From assembly GCA_038244055.1 (NCBI GenBank), contig JBBRTW010000224.1:1-11134 (forward strand): a stretch of 11,134 bases of DNA, read 5' to 3'. The notes under the pieces were generated by a model. The model ran no database searches, was not told where the DNA came from, and saw only the letters and a program-made list of their open reading frames with translations. How positions within the stretch are numbered: the first letter of the stretch is position 1; the number at the start of each line of letters is the position of its first letter. The position numbers and the translations under genes are program-made. Positions 5,748-11,134 of the stretch are shown here, piece by piece. Source of the DNA: DASPKW01 sp038244055. Lineage in GTDB: Bacteria > Planctomycetota > Phycisphaerae > Tepidisphaerales > Tepidisphaeraceae.

Positions 5748-7463
5748 TCATGGATTGGCTTGCGAGACCGGGCTCACAGGCCGGGGAGCGGGGGTATTGG
5801 TCGCGGCGGTGGGCCGGGCCAGACCATCTTCGATATTGATGGCGCTCTTGGCCCGCGAGCCGAGCAATTCGATCGCGGGGGGAATCGCGCCGAAGAGCAG
5901 CACCCCGACCACGCTCAATCCAACCGCCAGCAGAATCGGCAACGTCCCGCGCTGCGCGCCCGCCAGCGGCACCACCGGCGCGGAACCCCCGGCCGGCGAC
6001 TCATCCGAGCGCAGGAACATCGTCGCGACGATTCGCAGATAATATGCCGCGGAGATCGCCGCATTGGCCATGGTGATGACGACCAGCCAGATCATCGCCG
6101 TCGACATGGAATCCGAAGCCGATGCGGCCGCGAGCGCCGGCTTGATGATCAGCAGCTTGCCGACGAACCCGACCGTCAGGGGAATGCCGATCAGGCTGAA
6201 GCAGGCCACCGCCATCGCCAGGCCCAGCCCGATGTGCTTGCGGCCCTGGCCGGCGATGTCTTCGAATGTTTCGGCCGATGATTTGCCATCGCGCGATGGC
6301 AGCAGCATGAGCACGCCGAACACGCCCACATTCATGATGCCGTAGGCGGCGAGATAGAAGAGCACGGCCTGCAGCGCGGTATAGCGATTGGCCGGTGCGC
6401 CGGCCCCCAGCGCGGCCAGGGCAACCAGCATGTAGCCGGTATGGGCGATCGAGGAGTAGGCCAGGACGCGCTTGATGTTGTACTGGAGCAGGCCCAGCAC
6501 ATTGCCGACGGTCATGGTGATGATGGCGAGGATCCAGAGCAGGCCGGTGCCATTGGCTTTGATGAGCGGCTCAGGGAGCATCCAACTGGGCCCGCCAAGC
6601 GTGTAGAGAAGCTTGATGAGGGCGATAAAGCCGGTGGTCTTGGGGACGAAGGAGAGGAATGCGGTGACCGGAGTGGCTGCGCCCTGGTAGACATCGCCCG
6701 CATAAAAATGCAGCGGGGCGGCGGCCATTTTGAAGGCGAAGCCGGCCACCAGCATGATCACCGCCAGCACCTGCCAGGAAGTCAGCACCGGGGCGCGATC
6801 CATGACCGGTTGAAGCTTGGCGTTGATTTCGTAGAGGTTGGTTGAGCCGGTGGTGCCGTAAAGGTAGGAAAAGCCAAAGAGCATGATGGCGGCCGCCATC
6901 GCGCCGAGGAAGAAATATTTCACGCCCGCCTCTTGTGCCAGCGGCGTGGGGCGCGAGAGGGAAACCATGATGTATGTCGGGATCGAGGCCAGCTCGATTC
7001 CCAGGAACAGGAGCATGATGTCGTTGGCCCCCGCGACCAGCAGCGCCCCCGACAGGGAGAGCAGCATCAGCGCGAAAAACTCCCCGGCATCCTTGCCGTA
7101 GTTCATCGCGGTGTTGCCGGTGGCATCGGAATTGGTCGGCCAGGCCAGCAGCACCAGCATCGCGCCGACCGCGGCGATGATGAGCTTCAAATACTGCGCG
7201 AACTCGAAAACGCGGACGGTTCCATACGCCTGGCCGGTCTGGGAAAAGCCGCCCAGATTATCGTGAAGCGTGTGCGCCGAGCCGCTCTGGGCGGCATCGA
7301 TGCGGGTGATTTGCAGCCCGAAAACCACGATCAGGGCAATCAGCGCCAGCCAGGGCGCCAGCCGCCGCGCCCGCGCCTTGGAGGAGAGGGCCACGATGAA
7401 CAGCGCGCAGGCCACTCCGATCAGGATGAGTTCGGGAAGAAGGAGTGAAAACAGTGATCTCAT
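5748..7463 (-). CDS. nuoN: NADH-quinone oxidoreductase subunit N
   Basis: 571 residues. NuoN is one of three antiporter-like subunits of the complex I membrane arm that couple quinone reduction to proton pumping. The sequence is almost wholly hydrophobic helices. Expected functional residues are present: Glu157 in LFLGIELASIPTY, Lys245 in FKMAAAPLHFYAGDVY, Lys275 in SFVPKTTG, the NIKRVLAYSSIAHTGYM motif at 329-345, and Lys436 in GFVGKLLI. The N-terminus (LLLPELILIG) fits the family, supporting the ATG at 7461-7463 although no Shine-Dalgarno sequence precedes it. The protein is longer than typical NuoN of roughly 480-500 residues. The extra length includes the loop at about 52-85 and a Pro/Ala/Thr-rich tail after about 535. 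It begins 32 bases after the nuoM stop and is the last nuo gene, as in most nuo operons. Confidence 0.97.
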   Translation of the reverse strand: MRSLFSLLLPELILIGVACALFIVALSSKARARRLAPWLALIALIVVFGLQITRIDAAQSGSAHTLHDNLGGFSQTGQAYGTVRVFEFAQYLKLIIAAVGAMLVLLAWPTNSDATGNTAMNYGKDAGEFFALMLLSLSGALLVAGANDIMLLFLGIELASIPTYIMVSLSRPTPLAQEAGVKYFFLGAMAAAIMLFGFSYLYGTTGSTNLYEINAKLQPVMDRAPVLTSWQVLAVIMLVAGFAFKMAAAPLHFYAGDVYQGAATPVTAFLSFVPKTTGFIALIKLLYTLGGPSWMLPEPLIKANGTGLLWILAIITMTVGNVLGLLQYNIKRVLAYSSIAHTGYMLVALAALGAGAPANRYTALQAVLFYLAAYGIMNVGVFGVLMLLPSRDGKSSAETFEDIAGQGRKHIGLGLAMAVACFSLIGIPLTVGFVGKLLIIKPALAAASASDSMSTAMIWLVVITMANAAISAAYYLRIVATMFLRSDESPAGGSAPVVPLAGAQRGTLPILLAVGLSVVGVLLFGAIPPAIELLGSRAKSAINIEDGLARPTAATNTPAPRPVSPVSQANP

Positions 7464-7495
7464 AAGATGGGTGCCGCTGGGGCGGATGAATGATG

Positions 7496-9169
7496 CTATC
7501 GGACTTGCGCGACTGGGGCCGCGACGGGGATTGCGACGGCGGCGGTTGGGGTTGAAGACGGTGTTGTTTCCACGGCCACACTGTGGGAGCGGCGGGCCAA
7601 TTGCACGGGCTGCAGAATCGACTTGAGAACCCCGTTGGGCAACACACCCAGCAGAATCACCGCCAGGGCCAGCGGAACCAGCACGGTGATCTCCCGGCCG
7701 GAAAGATCGCGAACTCCATCGTCCCTGGCACCGTGGCCATGATCGTGGCCATGACTGTCGGACTTCTTGCCGTGATCGTCACCGTGTACTTCGGGCGTTT
7801 TGAGCGGACCCCAGATGATCCGGGCGGTCATGTGCAGCATGTAGATTGCCCCGAGGATGATCCCCAGCGCCGCCAGCACCCCATAGCCGACGCCGAGATA
7901 ATCCGAGGTGAACGCGCCGAGGATGGTCAGGAATTCGGAGACGAAACCGTTCAGCCCCGGCAGGCCGATGCTGGAGAGCGTGAACAGGACGAAGAAGAAA
8001 GCCATGATTGGCATCTTCCGCGCCAGGCCCGAGAGCTGATCGATATCGCGGGTGTGGTAGCGGTCGTAGATCATGCCGATCACGAGGAAGAGCGCCCCCG
8101 TGGAGAGGCCGTGATTGATCATGTACAGGACCGAGCCCTGCATGCCGTAATCGTTGAGCGCGATCAGCCCGAGCACGACAAAGCCCATGTGCGAGACCGA
8201 GGAATAGGCCACGAGCTTCTTGATATCCGTCTGCACCCAGGCGACCAGCGCGCCGTAGATGATGGCCACGACCGATAGCACGCCCAGGAAATGAATCAGG
8301 CCCGGCGAGACGACCTTCCCGCCGGACATCAATCCGATCGGCAGCGCCAGCCGGAAAATGCCGTAGGTGCCGAGTTTGAGCAGCACGCCCGCGAGGATCA
8401 CCGAACCGGCCGTGGGCGCTTCGGTATGCGCCAGCGGAAGCCAGGTATGCACGGGAAAGAGCGGCACTTTAATGGCAAAGCCCGCCAGCAGGCCCAGGGC
8501 CACCCAGGTGCGCGCGGTCTGGGTCATGTGCGCCGGATTCTGCGCGTAGCGGATGATGTCGTTGATGGAGAAGGAGACATTGCCATCGTGCCCGGCCCGC
8601 ATTCCCAGGTAGACGATCGCCGCCAGCGTGAAGACCGAGCCCGCGAAGGTAAAGAGGAAGAACTTCCCGGCCGCGTAGCGCCGCTCCGGCCCGCCCCAGA
8701 TGCCGATGATGAAGAACATCGGAATGAGCGTGAGTTCGAAGAAGACGTAGAAGAGGATCGCATCGCGGGCGACGAACACGCCCAGCATCGCCCCCAGGAG
8801 CATGGTCATCCAGGCGTAGTATTCCTTCTCGCGCACCTTGATCGAGCCGAAACTGGCCAGAATGGCCAGGGGCGTGAGGAAGGCGGTGAGCAGGATCAGC
8901 CACATGCTGACCGCATCGACGCCCATGTTGGGCGAGAAGCCAATGATGGAGACGGCGTAGTAGGAAACCGATTCGCGCGAGAAGGTGATGCGAAACTGGC
9001 TGGTGGAATCGGAGGTGAAGAAACCGTACGCCAGCGCCGCGGCGATGCCGGCCGTGCCCAGGCTGACCAGAAGCGCCCAGGCGCGAGCGCCCTTACCGCC
9101 GGGAAGCAGTGCGCCGACGATGGCCCCGAGCAGAGGCACGAGCACTAATAGGGTCAGGAGGGATTCCAT
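7496..9169 (-). CDS. nuoM: NADH-quinone oxidoreductase subunit M
   Basis: 557 residues. NuoM is the middle antiporter-like proton-pumping subunit of complex I. The essential residues fall where the family predicts: Glu145 in FFELTLIPMF, Lys234 in FAIKVPLFPVHTWLP, Lys265 in LLKLGTYG, the DIKKLVAYSSVSHMGF motif at 315-330, and Glu412 in NGFVSEFL. Between the last two helices lies an unusual His-rich insertion at 462-479 with six histidines. After the final helix there is a Ser/Thr/Pro/Ala-rich tail of roughly 30 residues. The start MESLLTLLVLVPLLG fits NuoM N-termini, but the ATG has no Shine-Dalgarno sequence, because a heptamer repeat array ends only about five bases upstream. The gap to nuoL is 97 bases and to nuoN 32. 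Long antisense open frames here are shadows. Confidence 0.97.
   Translation of the reverse strand: MESLLTLLVLVPLLGAIVGALLPGGKGARAWALLVSLGTAGIAAALAYGFFTSDSTSQFRITFSRESVSYYAVSIIGFSPNMGVDAVSMWLILLTAFLTPLAILASFGSIKVREKEYYAWMTMLLGAMLGVFVARDAILFYVFFELTLIPMFFIIGIWGGPERRYAAGKFFLFTFAGSVFTLAAIVYLGMRAGHDGNVSFSINDIIRYAQNPAHMTQTARTWVALGLLAGFAIKVPLFPVHTWLPLAHTEAPTAGSVILAGVLLKLGTYGIFRLALPIGLMSGGKVVSPGLIHFLGVLSVVAIIYGALVAWVQTDIKKLVAYSSVSHMGFVVLGLIALNDYGMQGSVLYMINHGLSTGALFLVIGMIYDRYHTRDIDQLSGLARKMPIMAFFFVLFTLSSIGLPGLNGFVSEFLTILGAFTSDYLGVGYGVLAALGIILGAIYMLHMTARIIWGPLKTPEVHGDDHGKKSDSHGHDHGHGARDDGVRDLSGREITVLVPLALAVILLGVLPNGVLKSILQPVQLARRSHSVAVETTPSSTPTAAVAIPVAAPVAQVR
7733..7786 (-). other. His-rich segment of NuoM
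   Basis: Encodes NuoM residues 462-479, with histidines at 462, 466, 473, 475, 477 and 479 separated mostly by Gly, Asp and Lys. It sits in the hydrophilic loop before the last helix, just upstream of the ITVLVPLALAV segment. Confidence 0.9.
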
Positions 9170-9174
9170 TGGAA

Positions 9175-9251
9175 GGGTTCGGGGTTCGGGGTTCGGGGTT
9201 CAGGGTTCAGGGTTCAGGGTCTGGCGAAGAGGGTATAGGGTTCAGGGTTCA
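9175..9251. repeat. Heptamer tandem array GGGTTC(G/A), 11 units
   Basis: On the plus strand 77 bases stay in a strict 7-base register. There are three GGGTTCG units (9175-9195), three GGGTTCA (9196-9216), three diverged units (GGGTCTG, GCGAAGA, GGGTATA; 9217-9237) and two more GGGTTCA (9238-9251). The minus-strand mRNA therefore carries (U/C)GAACCC repeats ending about five bases before the nuoM ATG. The array occupies most of the nuoL-nuoM gap. The grouping of G-type and A-type units suggests local duplication, with decay in the centre. Confidence 0.95.
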
Positions 9252-9269
9252 GCAAGAGCCGTATTGGGG

Positions 9270-11134
9270 TTATAGGAATACGAGTAAGAGAATGATGACG
9301 ATGCCGAAGACCATCGCGCCGGCGGAGCCTTGCAGGGAGCCGCGCTGGGTGGTGAGTTTCAGGACAAAGCCCGACATCTGCGGAATGAATCCAACCAGCC
9401 ACACCAGCCCATCGACGACGATCCGATCCACCGCGAAGAAGAACGTGCCCAGTGTCCGCAGGGGCTCGACGATCGCGCCCTGGTAGATCTCATCGATCCA
9501 GTATTTGTTCTCCAGCACCGTCGTGACGCCCGGCATCTTCGCCGCCAGCGCCTCGGCCGATTTGCGGTTCTTCAGGTGGAAGTGATAGGCCGTGCCGATA
9601 CCCGCCAGCGCGATTACGCCGCTGACGATCTGGAAAATCAGGTGCGTGGAATGCTCGCGCTCGCGCACATCCTCATCGCGCGAATCGTGCTGGCCCAGCG
9701 GAACCGGATTCGCGCCGATCGTCGGATTCTTCGACGCCAGCTCGAACGTCTGCGAAAGCGATGGGCTTCGGCCAAGGAAATGGCCCAGCGTGTGATCGTT
9801 GGCCAGGATGAACCCGGCGATGAGCGATCCGATCGCCAGGACGATGAGCGGGATCATCATGACCGCGGGCTCGTGATTGTGCGGGGCATGCTCGGCATGA
9901 CCGCCCTTTTTGCCGTGGCCATGATCATCGTGCCCGCCGTGCCCATGCGCATCGGCCGGCGGCGGCGGGATGATCGTCGGCCCTTCGAAGACGCGGAAAT
10001 ACAGGCGGAAGGTGTAGTAGGCCGTGATGAATGCCGTCAGCAGCATGACCCCCGCCAGCACATGCGAATGCTCCCACGCGGCCGCGATAATTTCATCCTT
10101 GGAATAAAACCCCGAGAGGAACGGGAACCCCGCCAGCGCTGCGCACCCGATCAGCATCAGCCAGCGCGTCTTGGGCAGCACCGTCTTGAGCCCCGACATC
10201 TTCCGCATGTCCAGTTCCCCCAGCATCGCATGCATCACCACGCCGCTGGAGAGGAATAGAAGCGCCTTGAAAAACGCATGCGTGACCAGATGAAACGCCC
10301 CCGCCACCGGCGCGAGAACGCCGACGCCGACGAACATATAACCCAACTGACTGATCGTCGAATAGGCGAACACTTTCTTGAGATCGAATTGTCTCAGCGC
10401 GATGGTGGCCGCGAAGAGCGCGGTGAACACGCCGATGATCGCAACCGTCGTCAGTGAAGCCGGGTTGCCGACGAACAGCGTCCCGCACCGCGCGATCATA
10501 TAAACGCCGGCCGTCACCATCGTCGCCGCGTGGATCAGCGCGCTGACCGGTGTCGGGCCTTCCATCGCATCGGGCAGCCAGACGTGCAGCGGGAACTGCG
10601 CCGATTTGCCGAACGCCCCGACCATCAGCAAAAATGGAATCCATTGCAGCGCTGTGGGCACCCAATCGGCGCGAACGCCCGGGAGCGCCATCAGCTTGTC
10701 CATCGGCATGGTGACCATCTCAAGAACGCCGGGCGTACCGCTGCCCACGCCGCCGCCGAAGTAGCTGACCGTCCCAAACGTCAGGAAGATCAGCATGATG
10801 CCGATGCCAAACCCGAAATCGCCGACGCGATTGACCAGGAACGCCTTCTTGGCCGCCTCGCGCGCGGTGGGCCGTTCGTAGTAGTAGCCGATCAGCAGAT
10901 ACGAGCAGAGCCCCACGCCCTCCCAACCCAGGTACAACATGATGAAGTTGTTCGCCAGCACCAGGCAGGTCATCGAGAAGATGAACAGCCCCAGATAGGC
11001 GAAGAAGCGGAAATACCCTTCTTCACCCTTCATGTAACCGGCCGCGAATACGGTAATAAAAAAGCCGATCCCCGTGACCACCACCAGCATCATTGCCGTC
11101 AGTGGATCGATCCACGCCCCCGCCTCGGCCTTGA
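9270..11134 (-). CDS. nuoL: NADH-quinone oxidoreductase subunit L (5' end outside window)
   Basis: NuoL is the distal proton-pumping subunit of complex I, with the long lateral helix that braces the membrane arm. The frame stays open to the right edge: upstream of the ATG at 11093 the codons read AGAWIDPLTA, a normal NuoL interior, so that ATG is not the start. Numbering from it, family residues are Glu58 in LGWEGVGLCSYLLIGYYY, Lys163 in GKSAQFPLHVWLPDAMEGP, His188 in LIHAATMV, the DLKKVFAYSTISQLGYM motif at 237-253, Lys276 in THAFFKALLF, and Lys332 in FYSKDEI. A His-rich insertion lies at 383-407, before HEPAVMMIPL. Residues from about 530 (YWIDEIYQ) onward match the end of the protein with the lateral helix and last transmembrane segment. 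About 600 residues are seen; probably fewer than 100 are missing at the N-terminus. nuoM follows after 100 bases. Confidence 0.97.
   Translation of the reverse strand, partial: KAEAGAWIDPLTAMMLVVVTGIGFFITVFAAGYMKGEEGYFRFFAYLGLFIFSMTCLVLANNFIMLYLGWEGVGLCSYLLIGYYYERPTAREAAKKAFLVNRVGDFGFGIGIMLIFLTFGTVSYFGGGVGSGTPGVLEMVTMPMDKLMALPGVRADWVPTALQWIPFLLMVGAFGKSAQFPLHVWLPDAMEGPTPVSALIHAATMVTAGVYMIARCGTLFVGNPASLTTVAIIGVFTALFAATIALRQFDLKKVFAYSTISQLGYMFVGVGVLAPVAGAFHLVTHAFFKALLFLSSGVVMHAMLGELDMRKMSGLKTVLPKTRWLMLIGCAALAGFPFLSGFYSKDEIIAAAWEHSHVLAGVMLLTAFITAYYTFRLYFRVFEGPTIIPPPPADAHGHGGHDDHGHGKKGGHAEHAPHNHEPAVMMIPLIVLAIGSLIAGFILANDHTLGHFLGRSPSLSQTFELASKNPTIGANPVPLGQHDSRDEDVREREHSTHLIFQIVSGVIALAGIGTAYHFHLKNRKSAEALAAKMPGVTTVLENKYWIDEIYQGAIVEPLRTLGTFFFAVDRIVVDGLVWLVGFIPQMSGFVLKLTTQRGSLQGSAGAMVFGIVIILLLVFL
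9873..9947 (-). other. His-rich segment of NuoL
   Basis: Encodes 25 residues with nine histidines (383, 385, 388, 391, 393, 399, 402, 405 and 407, counted from the ATG at 11093), separated by Gly, Asp, Lys and Ala. It directly precedes the family's conserved HEP..M..PL..LA segment and follows a run of four prolines. Confidence 0.9.

Noticed and set aside
8291..9148. 285-codon plus-strand frame antisense to nuoM, rich in His/Glu/Arg
   Set aside because: It is a shadow of a GC-rich membrane-protein gene; nuoM is identified by its conserved residues.
9175..9251. CRISPR or iteron origin interpretation of the heptamer array
   Set aside because: There are no spacers between units, the unit is only 7 bases, and it lies inside a respiratory operon with no replication gene nearby.
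9330..10259. 309-codon plus-strand frame antisense to nuoL
   Set aside because: It is the same kind of shadow as the frame opposite nuoM, and charged composition is expected from the reverse complement of helix codons.

Overview
The window is GC-rich DNA, probably from a planctomycete and most likely class Phycisphaerae. This is inferred from four things: Pro/Thr/Gln/Ala linkers just after two signal peptides (TTAPA in the adaptor, TTQPSAS in the outer-membrane factor), a porin with an N-terminal coiled coil, nuo genes with poor Shine-Dalgarno sites, and a GGGTTC(A/G) heptamer array between genes. No rRNA, tRNA, mobile-element gene or CRISPR array was seen. The taxonomic call is an inference, not a match.

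Layout. On the + strand, 1-3438 holds a tripartite efflux set in the order inner-membrane RND pump (3' part only), periplasmic adaptor, outer-membrane lipoprotein channel. The gaps are 32 and 28 bases, which suggests one operon. A strong hairpin at 3447-3479 separates it from a convergent minus-strand gene (3580-4887) for a phosphate-selective-type (OprO/OprP-like) outer-membrane porin. Next comes about 860 bp without an obvious large gene (4888-5747). It holds several perfect inverted repeats, a candidate 37-codon minus-strand ORF, a candidate minus-strand promoter and a plus-strand terminator-like hairpin that has no plus-strand gene to serve. From 5748 to the right edge, the minus strand carries the three antiporter-like membrane subunits of respiratory complex I in the order nuoL (5' end outside the window), nuoM, nuoN. 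This is the usual 3' end of a nuo operon.

How the genes work together. NuoL, NuoM and NuoN form the distal proton-pumping arm of NADH:quinone oxidoreductase, and the key membrane glutamates and lysines are visible in each. The efflux set would run on the resulting proton motive force, joining an inner-membrane pump through the adaptor to an outer-membrane channel. The porin is a separate outer-membrane uptake channel, and nothing here links it to a particular solute.

The most unusual points are the telomere-like heptamer array occupying the nuoM translation-initiation region, the matching His-rich insertions in NuoL and NuoM, and the structured intergenic region 5015-5600. No clearly new multi-gene system is visible.
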